Assembly (NCBI GenBank): GCA_964640665.1
Contig: CAZXHT010000015.1
Coordinates: 1-64,000, forward strand
Direction: 5' to 3'
Length of the DNA: 64,000 bases
Source of the DNA: DATKYQ01 sp964640665
Lineage (GTDB): Bacteria; Myxococcota; B64-G9
Position 1 is the first letter of the stretch. Each line of letters starts with the position of its first letter. Positions 42,625 through 52,402 of this stretch are shown here, piece after piece. Below the pieces are notes generated by a model, which searched no databases, was not told the DNA's origin, and was given only the letters and a program-made list of their open reading frames with translations. Made by a program: the position numbers and the translations under genes.

Positions 42625-44805
42625 CTACTTTGTCGTCATCACGAAGACGCCGTCCCAGTCGGCGCCGGGAGGGTCGGCGATGCAGGCCGTGCAGCGCGCC
42701 AGATAGGTCTTTGACGGTCCGTCGCCCGGGAAGCCTTCCAGAACCTTGGTAAAGTGATCATGGGCTGCATGAAAGTCTTTTGCCCGGTAGGCCTCGATGC
42801 CGCGCTCGAAGATCGAAAACCTCTCGGCCTGACGGGCAGGCGCCTCGCCCTGGCAGACGAGTTCATATATGCGCACCGGCTCACGCTTGCCCTTGACTCT
42901 GATGAAATCCAGCTCGCGGGTCACGAAGTCGTCCCCCAGCGCAGCCTGCGTGCCGGGGCCAATAATAATCCCCACGTTGAACTCGCGTGTCAGCCCCTCT
43001 ATGCGCGAGGCCAGGTTGACCGCGTCGCCCATGGCCGTGTAGTTGCCGCGGGTAGCCGAACCTATGTTGCCGACAACCATTGGCCCGCTGTTGACACCGA
43101 CGCCGCAGGTCAATTCCGTCAGTCCTTCTTCAACGAGCTGCCGGCTTAGTTCGACCAGACGCTTTTGGCTCTCGAGCGCCGTCAGGCAGGCCGCCCGGGC
43201 GTGCTCGGGCATGTCGGCCGGAGCGCCGTAGACAGCCATGATGGCGTCGCCGATGTACTTGTCGAGCAGCCCGCCGTTACTCAGGATTATTTCGGTCATC
43301 TCGCCCAGGTAGCGGTTCATCACCGCAACCACCTGCTCGGGGGAGAGTTTCTCCGCGATGGAGGTGAAACCGACGATGTCCGAAAAGAGAACGCTGCACA
43401 CCCGTGACTCGCCACCCAGCTTGAGACGCTCGCGGTTCCCCAAGATGCGGCCGACCAGCGCCGGATCGAGATAGTACTGAAACAGGCTGCGCACCCGCTT
43501 GCGGCCACGCCGCTCGCGCAGGAAGTTCAGGTAGGTGATCGCCGCGAAGGTTATGAAAATGCCGCACTCTACCGCCACCACGTCCAAAAGCACGCCGCTT
43601 TTGAAAAAAAGCAGCGACAGCAGAACGTACCCGCCCAGGCCTCCAACCAGCGCCAGCATGCTCCAGGAAATGCTTCTCAGCACTGATCCCAGCACGCCAG
43701 TCAGCATGCAGCCCGCCACAAGCAGCAAAATCACCAGCCAGCGCGGCACGCGCCACAGGAAATCCCCGTGCAGCAGGTTGTCGAGAATCGTGGCCTGGAT
43801 CTCCATCCCCGGATAGGCGCCGGCTTTCGAAAAGGGAGTGGCCTTGAGGTCGAAGCCGGCGGCGGCCGTCGAGCCGATGATGACCCACTTGCCGTCGAAG
43901 ACATCATTCTTTAAAATCGGCACACCTCCCTGTTTCGCCTGGATGGCCGATAGCAAAACATTGGCGAACGGAATGTAGCGGTAGGTCCGTCCCCGGCCCG
44001 CCCGGATGCCTCCTTTACCATGAAAACGGATCCAGGCCCGCCCGTCGCTCGAAATCGGCAGTTTTTTCCCATCCACCAACAGGCTTTGTTCGGCGCTGTC
44101 TATTGCGGCAGGGCCTATCTTCAACAGCGGCGCCAATGTCAACGCCGGCACCAGCCTCCCGCCCACCCTGGCCAACAAGTTTGCCCTGCGTACCACCCCG
44201 TCAGCTTCTGGAAAAGCATTCACGAAGCCGAAGCGTGCGCCTGACTCGATCAGCTCCACGGCCAGGGGATCGATGCGCTCGAAGAACGGAAGTTCCAGCC
44301 AGGCTCGTCCGGGCAGAGCCGTGCGCTCGAGCATACTCATTGAAACACTTGTGGCCGGTGTCGGGTCGGCCGGGCGCAGCTTTACCGCCAGGCCGACGTT
44401 GTCCGCGCGGCGAATGGCGGCCGACAACTCGGCGTCCTGTTCGTGACCGTCTTGCTCTTCCGAGCCGGGGCTTGAGCCTTCGAACAACAGGTCGAAGATC
44501 ACAGCCCGCGGCCCGCCCTGCTCGATGTAGTCGAGCATCAGCGTGTGCAAGGCCCGCGGCCAGGGGTAACGGTGGCCCAGAGTCTGCTCCACCTTCTCGA
44601 TGCTGCCCTGGTCGACAGTCAAAAGAACAATGTCATCATCTGCCAGCGCCGGTTCGGCCGCCCCGCGTTGCATGGCGTCGAACACCAGTAGTTCAGGCGT
44701 CTCGAAGACACCCAGCCACAAAAACCCTCCCAGCAGGCAGGCTACCACCAGACCAAGAGCCGACCCGACGGCCAGGCTTCGCGGTAAGTTCCGTGTGGCG
44801 GGCAT
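42625..44805 (-). CDS. CHASE2-adenylate/guanylate cyclase
   Basis: 726 residues from the ATG at 44805, one base after the TGA of the amylase gene, with GGAGAG upstream. An N-terminal membrane helix and a CHASE2 sensor (DAMQRGAAEPALADDDIVLL ... PRAVIFDLLFEG, about 30-340) are followed by three more helices and a class III cyclase domain (SVLFSDIVGFTSIAEKLSPE, LLDKYIGDAIMAVYGAP, GDAVNLASRIE). The metal Asp pair is present. The C-terminus has a short TPR-like tail. Extracellular signal to cAMP or cGMP is expected. Confidence 0.92.
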   Translation of the reverse strand: MPATRNLPRSLAVGSALGLVVACLLGGFLWLGVFETPELLVFDAMQRGAAEPALADDDIVLLTVDQGSIEKVEQTLGHRYPWPRALHTLMLDYIEQGGPRAVIFDLLFEGSSPGSEEQDGHEQDAELSAAIRRADNVGLAVKLRPADPTPATSVSMSMLERTALPGRAWLELPFFERIDPLAVELIESGARFGFVNAFPEADGVVRRANLLARVGGRLVPALTLAPLLKIGPAAIDSAEQSLLVDGKKLPISSDGRAWIRFHGKGGIRAGRGRTYRYIPFANVLLSAIQAKQGGVPILKNDVFDGKWVIIGSTAAAGFDLKATPFSKAGAYPGMEIQATILDNLLHGDFLWRVPRWLVILLLVAGCMLTGVLGSVLRSISWSMLALVGGLGGYVLLSLLFFKSGVLLDVVAVECGIFITFAAITYLNFLRERRGRKRVRSLFQYYLDPALVGRILGNRERLKLGGESRVCSVLFSDIVGFTSIAEKLSPEQVVAVMNRYLGEMTEIILSNGGLLDKYIGDAIMAVYGAPADMPEHARAACLTALESQKRLVELSRQLVEEGLTELTCGVGVNSGPMVVGNIGSATRGNYTAMGDAVNLASRIEGLTREFNVGIIIGPGTQAALGDDFVTRELDFIRVKGKREPVRIYELVCQGEAPARQAERFSIFERGIEAYRAKDFHAAHDHFTKVLEGFPGDGPSKTYLARCTACIADPPGADWDGVFVMTTK

Positions 44806-44806
44806 C

Positions 44807-47800
44807 TCAGCGACTCTCCAAAAGGCCGATCCACGTCTCGTAAGCCGCAAGTGAGCGGGACACGAGCTGTCCGCCGACGGCCGGCCAGTGCCTGCCGTCG
44901 CGCACGTCGCGCAGGCCGGAGGCCGCAGCACCCAGTGTCGACAAATCGACGCTGACATCGTCGACGGTTACACCCCTGACGTTGACCACCATCACCAGCG
45001 TCTCGGAGTCGTCGCTGCGAGCGAAGGCAAAAACGTCTTGTCCGCCGCCTGTAACCGCAAGCCGCCTGTAGTCGCCGCGTCTTAGCGCCGCGTGCTCGTT
45101 CCTGGCTGCGATGGCGTCTTTGTATGACGACTCGAGGGCATTACCGGGAGAGTCCTTGGACCAGGGCATCATGCCCCGCCAGGTCGTCGTGCCCAACTCC
45201 TGGCCGTAGAGAATCTGCGGGCTGTTGGGCAGTGTCTGCATCAGGACGTTGGCGGCCATCAGTTTGTCCGCGCTGCCGCCCCAGTCCTGGTAGACGGTCG
45301 TGTACCAGGGCACGTCATGGTTCTCGATGAAAAAGCACATAACGGCGGACGGATCGAAGCGCTCGGCCACGGCTTGCTCGAGCCAATCAAGACCGCAAGC
45401 CGTCGCGCAGCCCCCGACCGGCTCTCCGTTCTTGAAGATCCCCTGGGCAACCCAGTAGAAAGGAAAAGTAAAGGCCAGATCGAACTGGTCGCCGTAGTAG
45501 TCCTTGATGCCGTACCCCTGCCCGCCGTTGTCGAAGTCGCGGAACACCTCGGCCAGCAGCAAAAGATCGGGCCGCAAGGATTTCAGTTCGCGCCTGAGCG
45601 CGCGCCACACCCGCTGGGCGGGGCCGGTCACGTGATCGAGGCGCAGGCCGTCCACGCCGTCTTCGAAATCGCCGTCGCCGTTGGGATCGATCCACTGGCG
45701 GGCCGTGCCGAAGGTCCATTCGCGGGCCGCGGGATTTCCGAAGTTGACATCGGGGATGTCGGCCCAGCCTGATTCGATGGTCAGGCGCGTGCCGCCCAGT
45801 TCGCGCCCGAAGCCGTAGCGTGTGGTCAAGGGATCGGAAGGCTGGTGGTTTGCGAACCAGATGTAGTTATCGTGGAAGCGCGAGGAGGGATCGAGCGCGG
45901 CCAGGAAGCGCGGATGGTGGCGCGAGGTGTGGTTGATCACCAGGTCGAGCACCACCCGCATGCCGCGCGCGTGGGCGGCGCGGATCAAGGTTACCAGATC
46001 GTCGTTGGTGCCGTAGTCGCGCTCGACGCGGTAGTAATTCATGGTGTGATAGCCGTGGGCGTGGTCGGCCGACTCGAAGACCGGCATCAGCCACAAAGTG
46101 TTTACTCCAAGATCCTCGAGGTAATCGAGCTTGCCGGTAAGCCCCGGCAGGTCGCCCACTCCGTCCCCATCGTCGTCGGCGAAGGCGCGCACGTAGATCT
46201 CGTAGATCTCGGCGTCAGGAAGCCAGGCCGGCGGGGCCGCGAAGTCGCAGCCCGAGAGCTTTCCGGCGCTCTTTGTAACGAGCACTGTGGCCGGCTTTCC
46301 GTCGCAGCCGTCCTTGGAAGCCACCAGGTAGAAAAAGTAAGCGCCGTCCGCGGGCAGATCGTCCGGAGAAAGATCCAAGCGGGGCCCGGACGGCATCGCC
46401 GGGCCGCCCGAGTTGCCAACGTCAGCGTACCAGCCAAAGCTCGATCCGGGCAGGCTCGCGCTCGCGGTCGCCGAGATGCCACCCCCGACCGCACTTATCT
46501 CGATATGGGCCGAGGGTTTCTCGCCGGAGCCGGGATCGAGCACAATCACATCGGTCTCGGCCGACTGCGGGCAGATGCCGTCCACGTCGGAAACAGTCAA
46601 CGAGAAGCGGTAGCTCCCGGTTGCCTGGGGCGAAAAACCCATCAAGGCGTCAGTCAGCGGCGGCTCGGCGGTCGGGTCATAGTCGTAGCCCGCCTGCGGC
46701 GTGACAGGCTGAGGATCGAGAGCGACGGCCGGGCCGGCAGCCTGGCTCCAGGCGTAACCGCTGATGCCGATGCCGTCGGGATCGCGGCTGGCGGTGGCGT
46801 CCAGCACCACCCAGTCGCCCGGGTAGGCGAACTGTGTCGGACCGGCATCGGCGATCGGAAGCTCGCCGGCGACGTTGACCGTGAACATGCCCGAGACCTC
46901 GGCCGAGCGATGGCCAAGGTTATCTGCGGCCGAAAGCCAGAAGCGGTGGTCACCCTCGGCTAGATCCGTAAGCTCGGCCAGGACGAGAGCGCTGCCCGCG
47001 TCCCAGCCGGCCTGCCAGCGCTCGCCGTCGAGCACCAGGCAGATCGAGTCGGGGTCGATCCCGGCCGCGGCCTCGCCGTCGGTGTAGGCGGCGGAGATGA
47101 TCACCTGGTCGCTGTCGAAGACCTCGCCGTAGGTCGGAGTGATTTCATCCAGGTTCGGCGTGCATGGGTTGTCGTGAACAAGAACACGGTTGCAGAAATA
47201 TGGCTCATCCTTGTTCACGCATCCTTGTTCAAAGACATCGTTGACGATGAACTTGTACTCGTAGCGGCCCTCTCTCAAGTTGACACCGGCGCTGAAGTTA
47301 CCGGCCCCGTCGCCGGCCATGGGAATGGCCCCGTCGCGCCAGCCGGTGAAGTCGCCGGCCAACAGAACGCTGTCGGCCTGGTTGCCGGTCGAGAAGGTGA
47401 ATTGCGCCGCGGCCGGCTCGCAGTTGGTGGCCCGGGGACAGTCGCCCGCGGCCGGAGCCAGGTAGGTAAATCCCCCGGCCAGCTCGCCGAAGCGGCCGTC
47501 GGGGTTGGTCACTCTCAGCGTGACCGTTCCAGCAGAGCCCGGCGGAGTCGTGACCTGAATGGTTGACGAGGAACTCACCACGGCCCCCGAGGCCAGCGCG
47601 GCCCCGAAGCGCACCGAGGCGCCATCCGCAAAGCCGCTTCCGGAAAGAGTCACCCGGGTACCGCCCGCAACTGGCCCGGATGGCGGATCAACCGAATTCA
47701 GCACGGGCGCGGGGGCGTGATCACCGGGACCGCCGTCTGCATCGACCGCGCCGTCCGGACCACCGTCGATAAAACCGCCCGTACCGGCGCAGCCCGCCCA

Positions 47801-47848
47801 CAGAAACAGAGTCCCGATCAGGATCCACCGCGGAGACTTGTAGATCAT
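44807..47848 (-). CDS. Multidomain GH13 alpha-amylase-like lipoprotein
   Basis: 1013 residues. Lipobox LWAGC (Cys about 20) and an Asp/Gly linker precede an IPT/TIG domain (NSVDPPSGPVAGGTRVTLSG), a glycogen-binding E-set (ADSVLLAGDFTGWRDGAIPM), Ig-type domains including a PKD-like part (ADAGPTQFAYPGDWVVLDAT), and the GH13 barrel. The barrel has the four motifs: DLVINHTSRHHP, GLRLDHVTG (nucleophile Asp about 736), LLLAEVFRDF (acid Glu about 766) and FIENHDVPW. It is a surface alpha-glucan hydrolase. There is no clear ribosome site before the ATG. Confidence 0.9.
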   Translation of the reverse strand: MIYKSPRWILIGTLFLWAGCAGTGGFIDGGPDGAVDADGGPGDHAPAPVLNSVDPPSGPVAGGTRVTLSGSGFADGASVRFGAALASGAVVSSSSTIQVTTPPGSAGTVTLRVTNPDGRFGELAGGFTYLAPAAGDCPRATNCEPAAAQFTFSTGNQADSVLLAGDFTGWRDGAIPMAGDGAGNFSAGVNLREGRYEYKFIVNDVFEQGCVNKDEPYFCNRVLVHDNPCTPNLDEITPTYGEVFDSDQVIISAAYTDGEAAAGIDPDSICLVLDGERWQAGWDAGSALVLAELTDLAEGDHRFWLSAADNLGHRSAEVSGMFTVNVAGELPIADAGPTQFAYPGDWVVLDATASRDPDGIGISGYAWSQAAGPAVALDPQPVTPQAGYDYDPTAEPPLTDALMGFSPQATGSYRFSLTVSDVDGICPQSAETDVIVLDPGSGEKPSAHIEISAVGGGISATASASLPGSSFGWYADVGNSGGPAMPSGPRLDLSPDDLPADGAYFFYLVASKDGCDGKPATVLVTKSAGKLSGCDFAAPPAWLPDAEIYEIYVRAFADDDGDGVGDLPGLTGKLDYLEDLGVNTLWLMPVFESADHAHGYHTMNYYRVERDYGTNDDLVTLIRAAHARGMRVVLDLVINHTSRHHPRFLAALDPSSRFHDNYIWFANHQPSDPLTTRYGFGRELGGTRLTIESGWADIPDVNFGNPAAREWTFGTARQWIDPNGDGDFEDGVDGLRLDHVTGPAQRVWRALRRELKSLRPDLLLLAEVFRDFDNGGQGYGIKDYYGDQFDLAFTFPFYWVAQGIFKNGEPVGGCATACGLDWLEQAVAERFDPSAVMCFFIENHDVPWYTTVYQDWGGSADKLMAANVLMQTLPNSPQILYGQELGTTTWRGMMPWSKDSPGNALESSYKDAIAARNEHAALRRGDYRRLAVTGGGQDVFAFARSDDSETLVMVVNVRGVTVDDVSVDLSTLGAAASGLRDVRDGRHWPAVGGQLVSRSLAAYETWIGLLESR

Positions 47849-48086
47849 GGAGTATTTTTACCACAGTTGTGGCCACCGGATCCATGTGTTCTCCGCTTGG
47901 CGTAAAATCCGCCAGCCCGGTGACGGGACCCCCACCGGCAATCGAAATTCCTTGTTTACTCGATGCCATCTTTGCCCTATCCTCTGTCCCGCGTTGAAGA
48001 GGAAAAAAAACAGGAAGGCCCGGCCTGCCAGGGGCAGCAGCCTGAGGGGCATTCCCAGGGAGGGCAAGGAGCTTTTGCGCCATGCC
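47849..48086. other. Leader interval between the amylase gene and the helicase operon
   Basis: The 238 bases between divergent genes are open in the helicase frame but show no conserved protein before about 48060. They should hold both promoters. No clear -35/-10 pair could be chosen. Confidence 0.35.
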
Positions 48087-50315
48087 ATGGAGTCGGCCCA
48101 GTCCCTCTGGGAAAACGGTGAGATCGAGGAAGCCCTGGGTACCCTGCATGCGGCCATCTATAATTTTCCCAAGTACGAGCCTGCCCATCACCTCATGCTC
48201 CGTATCATGCTGGAGGAAAACTACCACCCGGCGGACGTGCTCTGGGTCTTGAAGCAAATGAATAAAATCGTACGCCTCGGGCCCAAGAACAGGCTTCAGA
48301 TGGGGATCGAGGAGTGCAAGCTGGGCAACTTCCAAAAGGCACTTCCTCTCCTCGATCAGGCACTGTCGCTGCAGCCCGATCTGCTGGAAGAGTGGGGCCA
48401 TGACCCCGAGGTCATCGAGGGATTTGCCTCCATCTGCCGCGAGAACCTGGACAGGCTGGTCCTCCTGGAAAAACCTGCCGAGAAGAAAGCACGGCCCGCG
48501 AAGGTGGAAAAAAAGGCCGTACCTTCCGCTGCCGGCAAGCGGGCGGACGAGCCCTCCAGGCGGCCCGGAGCGCCCGAGGAGACTCCCCGGATAGTCATGT
48601 CCACGCTCATTGAGGATCCATCCGAGCTCGTCGGCGGCTTTGCCACGGGGAGCGTCTCCAGGCTCTCGATGTACCTTCTGGCCCGGGAGGCGAGCGAGAT
48701 CAACCAGGCCGAGCGCTTCGAGAGCTTGCTCTGCTTGAGCGGGCTGCACGATGTTACGCGTTACTCCTACCAGGTCGAGACCGTGCGCAAGGTTCTGCGC
48801 TCGTTCAGGGGCAGGGTGCTGCTGGCCGACGAGGTCGGCCTGGGCAAGACCATCGAGGCCGGCATGGTGCTCAGGGAGTATATTCTCCGAGGCATGGTGA
48901 AAAAAGCCCTGATCTTGACGCCGCCGGCCCTGGTCAACCAGTGGTGCGAGGAGCTCAACTCCAAGTTCTCGCTGGCGCCGGTCTCCAGCGATCATCCCGA
49001 ACTACGCCGGGATCCCGAGGGCTTCTGGAAGGGACACGATCTCATCGTGGCCTCCCTGGCGCTGGCCCGAAACAAGCGCCACAGACCCATCTTGAGCCGG
49101 ACCGGGTTCGATCTCGTGATCGTGGACGAGGCCCACCACGTTAAGAACCACCTCACGGCCGGCTGGAAGCTGGTCGACGATCTGCGGAGTCGGTTCCTGC
49201 TGCTTATCACCGCAACCCCGGTGGAAAACAACCTGATGGACCTGTACAACCTGGTGACCCTGCTCAAACCCGGTCAGCTCCGCACCAGGGCCTCCTTCAA
49301 GCGCGAGTTCGTCCTGCGAGGCGATCCCACCCAGCCCCGCAACCGGGAGCGTCTCAGGCAGCTTACGGGAGAGGTGATTATCAGGAACACGCGCGCCCTG
49401 GCCGACATCAAGCTGCCTCCCCGCCACGCCACCACGGTGCTGGTGGAAGGCAAGCCTTCGGAGCGCGAGATATACAGGCGCCTTGCGGATCTGGTCAGGG
49501 AATGCTACAGGCGAGACCTATCCAGGCTCTCCCTGGGGCTGCTTCTTCAGGAGGCCGGATCCAGCCCCCGCGCCGTTCGGCGGACGCTGCTCAAGATGGC
49601 CCGGCGCCCCGAGATCGACTCCGGCCTTGCGGACCGGATGGCCAAGCTGGCCAAGCTCTGCGACTACGCTCCGGACACCGCCAAGACGGCCCGCCTGCTC
49701 GATCTGCTGCGGGCCAGCCGGGACAAGGTGCTGGTCTTCTCGCGTTTCACGGCCACGCTGGAGGAGCTCGCACAGAGTCTCACCAAGGCGGGCGTTGCCT
49801 TCTCCTCGTTCACCGGCGGTATGAGCTCTGCCGAGAAAGACGCCGCCGTTGCGGCCTTGCGAGACGGCGTCGGCGTGATGCTCTGCTCGGAGATCGGAGG
49901 GGAGGGTCGCAACCTCCAGTTCTGTTCCACCATGGTCAACTTCGATCTCCCCTGGAGCCCCATGAAGATCGAGCAGCGCATCGGTCGCATCCATCGCATC
50001 GGACAGACCCGGCCCGTATACGTGTACAACCTGTGCGCTCGAGACACCGCGGAGCACCACATACTGGAAGTGCTGGACAGGCGCATCAACATGTTCGAGC
50101 TGGTCATCGGGGAGGTGGATTTGATCCTCGGCCAGATGAAAGACGAGAGCGAGTTCGACGAGCGCATACTGGCCATCTACGGGAAAAGCCGGGACGAAAA
50201 CGACGTGGGCCGCGCCTTCGAGCGGCTGGGGGACGAGCTTCTCACGGCCAGGCAGCGATATGAAAAGATAAAGCAGCTCGACGACGCGATCTTCTCCAAT
50301 GACTACGAGATGTAG
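48087..50315 (+). CDS. SNF2-family helicase with N-terminal helical domain (first gene of BREX-like operon)
   Basis: 742 residues from the ATG at 48087. A TTG at 47994 is possible, and AAGGAG at 48066 lies oddly 15 bases away. Residues about 1-125 are TPR-like helices (WENGEIEEALGTLHAAIYNF), then a charged linker. The helicase core has motif I ADEVGLGKTIEAGMVL (about 247), DEAHHVKN box, TATPVENN, SRFTATLEEL and motif VI QRIGRIHRIGQT. SNF2 proteins move on double-stranded DNA and occur in DISARM, BREX type III and related defence operons. Fourteen bases separate it from the next gene. Confidence 0.88.
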   Translation: MESAQSLWENGEIEEALGTLHAAIYNFPKYEPAHHLMLRIMLEENYHPADVLWVLKQMNKIVRLGPKNRLQMGIEECKLGNFQKALPLLDQALSLQPDLLEEWGHDPEVIEGFASICRENLDRLVLLEKPAEKKARPAKVEKKAVPSAAGKRADEPSRRPGAPEETPRIVMSTLIEDPSELVGGFATGSVSRLSMYLLAREASEINQAERFESLLCLSGLHDVTRYSYQVETVRKVLRSFRGRVLLADEVGLGKTIEAGMVLREYILRGMVKKALILTPPALVNQWCEELNSKFSLAPVSSDHPELRRDPEGFWKGHDLIVASLALARNKRHRPILSRTGFDLVIVDEAHHVKNHLTAGWKLVDDLRSRFLLLITATPVENNLMDLYNLVTLLKPGQLRTRASFKREFVLRGDPTQPRNRERLRQLTGEVIIRNTRALADIKLPPRHATTVLVEGKPSEREIYRRLADLVRECYRRDLSRLSLGLLLQEAGSSPRAVRRTLLKMARRPEIDSGLADRMAKLAKLCDYAPDTAKTARLLDLLRASRDKVLVFSRFTATLEELAQSLTKAGVAFSSFTGGMSSAEKDAAVAALRDGVGVMLCSEIGGEGRNLQFCSTMVNFDLPWSPMKIEQRIGRIHRIGQTRPVYVYNLCARDTAEHHILEVLDRRINMFELVIGEVDLILGQMKDESEFDERILAIYGKSRDENDVGRAFERLGDELLTARQRYEKIKQLDDAIFSNDYEM

Positions 50316-50329
50316 ACGGGAAAGAGATC

Positions 50330-51481
50330 ATGAGCACACCGCTGAGGTTCGCAGACAGGCTGATCGAGGAGAGCGGCGGGGAGGTGGAGTGGCATCCCGC
50401 TTCGGACGGCTTTCAGGCCCTGTTGCCGGAGGAGATCCGAAAAGAACTCGAGCTGCCCGACCGGCTCGTCACCATCCGGGATGGGACGGCCGCGGACGAA
50501 GAACGGAATACCTTCCCGGTGGGGTTCGGCACCGCCCTGCTGGAACGAGCGACGAGAATGGCCATGCAGCGGGGTCGGACCGCCGCGGTGCGTATGCCGC
50601 CCGTGACGAGGAAAAAGCAGGTCGGCTCGGATCTTGCCCGTCACTACGAGGCGCTGAACGCGACCTTCCAGGCCGGGGGGATGCAGGAAGGCTTTTGCGA
50701 CTACTGGATCTGGTCGTTTACCACGGCGGCCGAGGCGGACGAGCGGCGCGAGGGGCAATACCACGTGTGTGTCTCCTCCAACCGGGTGGAGTGTCCGGGG
50801 CTTGTGCCTCTCATCCTCGGCCAGGCACCCGACTTCGAGGAACTGCAGCCCGAGGCGGACGACCGGCCCGGAAAGGATCTCGGCGCCCTGTACCTGGTGG
50901 CGGCGGACCGGGCACTGAGAAGGCTGCGGCAAGAGCTGCCGGAGTTCGCCCAGGGTGTGGCTCGACGCCACGGGCGCGACATCCGCAGCATCAAGGCCTA
51001 CTTCGAGGATCTGCGCCGCGAGATGGAGGAGGAGATCCACAGGCACTCTCTCGAGGGAGAGGCGCTGCAGATAAGAAGGGAGAAACAGGCCCAGCTCTCC
51101 AGGGAGGAGTCCCGCAAGCTGTCACTCCTCGATGAGAAGTACAGGCTGCGGGTCACGATACGACCGTGGGCCCTCCTGCTGGCCCGCTTGCCGGTGAATT
51201 ACTGCGAGCTGCTGGTCAAGCGCCGCAAGAGTGAGCGACGTATCGGCGCGGTTTACAACCTGCTGTCCAAACGCTTCGAGCCGCTTGCCTGCGAGGCCTG
51301 CGGCGCCGACAGCTACAAGCTCGGCTTCTGCGATCGGAAGCTGCATCTGCTGTGTGCGGACTGCCTGTCTCGATGCGGAGGCCGGGGCCTGCGGGATTGT
51401 CCGCGCTGTTCGGGCGGACGCCCTCCCTCCCGCCTGGCCGAGGTGATCGAGCGGGTGGACCTTGAAGACAAGGGAGCCTGA
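50330..51481 (+). CDS. Unrecognised protein with coiled coil and C-terminal zinc finger
   Basis: 383 residues. The N-terminal ~200 residues are mixed alpha/beta with no match. A charged helical stretch (AYFEDLRREMEEEIHRHSLE, about 225-275) precedes a short strand segment and four Cys pairs (CEACGA, CDRK, CADC, CGG/CPRC) at the end, a likely zinc finger. It is similar in layout to accessory regions that follow SNF2 helicases, so it may be a split C-terminal half or partner of the previous gene. Gap to next gene is three bases. Confidence 0.7.
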   Translation: MSTPLRFADRLIEESGGEVEWHPASDGFQALLPEEIRKELELPDRLVTIRDGTAADEERNTFPVGFGTALLERATRMAMQRGRTAAVRMPPVTRKKQVGSDLARHYEALNATFQAGGMQEGFCDYWIWSFTTAAEADERREGQYHVCVSSNRVECPGLVPLILGQAPDFEELQPEADDRPGKDLGALYLVAADRALRRLRQELPEFAQGVARRHGRDIRSIKAYFEDLRREMEEEIHRHSLEGEALQIRREKQAQLSREESRKLSLLDEKYRLRVTIRPWALLLARLPVNYCELLVKRRKSERRIGAVYNLLSKRFEPLACEACGADSYKLGFCDRKLHLLCADCLSRCGGRGLRDCPRCSGGRPPSRLAEVIERVDLEDKGA

Positions 51482-51484
51482 GAA

Positions 51485-52402
51485 ATGAACGAGAGGAGAG
51501 TCGAGGATCTGGCCGGCCGGCTGCTCGCGAATGCCGCGGACAAGAGCAAGAAGCTTTCCAGGGTGGTGGGGGCGCTCAAGAAGCTCGCCGGCATGGAGAC
51601 ACTGGATTCGCCCCGCAAGGTCTTGGAGGCGTCGAGGGAGCTTACGTCCATCGAGCCCGGCTCCCTCGACTTGCGGCTCGACTTCAGCGAGCTTTTCGAT
51701 GCCCTGGACGCCGACCAGGCCCGGCGCGCCGCCGGGAGGAAGGTGGAGTTCGGGCGCGTCATGACCGGGGAGGCACGGGCCTCGGGTATCGCCTGCGAAC
51801 TCGTGACTGCGGATCCGATGGAGTTCGCGCTGCCGCCCTTTACCCTGACCGTGGACCTGGCCGAGAACCGCGCCGAGTTGCGCTATGCCAGGCTGGTCCT
51901 TCAGGAACTCCAGGCCCAGCCGGCACGCATTGTCGATGCGCACAGCAAGAACCACGAGCGCCTGGAGGCCGGCTGGACCGCGGAGCAGTTCTTCGATGCC
52001 CTGCTGCGGGCCTATCGCGTCCAGTTGCTGCATGAAGGAGTTCGCCGGGGCGAAAGGGTTCGCCTGGCGGATCTGCTGGGCCAGGTCGCCCTGGCCTTCC
52101 AGGGCAACAAGTTCCGTACCGATCCCGTGGCCGTCAACTACCGCGCCTACGGACGGGTACGCTTCGCATACGATCTGGCCCGCCTCAGGAAAGTCGGGCT
52201 GCTTTCGCGCGACGGCCTGCGCCTCAACCTGGGCACCGCCACCGGCTCCTCCACTCGCCGCAAGCAGGACGTGATCTACATCGAGGAGAGTGTGGGTCGG
52301 GGACAGTACTACCTGAGCGCCTGGTTCTCCCCCGAAGGCTCCCCGCCGGAAGCAAGCTCCGGGAGAGAAACCCAGCTGTCACTGGAGGATAAAAAGCAAT
52401 GA
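51485..52402 (+). CDS. Unrecognised protein of the BREX-like operon
   Basis: 305 residues, mixed alpha/beta with no motif I can place. A basic helical start (DKSKKLSRVVGALKKLAG) is followed by a beta-rich middle and a C-terminal segment with alternating basic and aromatic residues (PVAVNYRAYGRVRFAYDLAR). The 3' end overlaps the next ATG (ATGA), so it is co-translated with the first ATPase. It contains no PglZ alkaline-phosphatase signature and no methyltransferase motif. Confidence 0.65.
   Translation: MNERRVEDLAGRLLANAADKSKKLSRVVGALKKLAGMETLDSPRKVLEASRELTSIEPGSLDLRLDFSELFDALDADQARRAAGRKVEFGRVMTGEARASGIACELVTADPMEFALPPFTLTVDLAENRAELRYARLVLQELQAQPARIVDAHSKNHERLEAGWTAEQFFDALLRAYRVQLLHEGVRRGERVRLADLLGQVALAFQGNKFRTDPVAVNYRAYGRVRFAYDLARLRKVGLLSRDGLRLNLGTATGSSTRRKQDVIYIEESVGRGQYYLSAWFSPEGSPPEASSGRETQLSLEDKKQ

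Noticed and set aside
48087..50315. DISARM assignment
   Set aside because: DISARM needs a DrmA/DrmB pair and a methyltransferase. The zinc-finger protein does not clearly match DrmB and no methyltransferase is seen.
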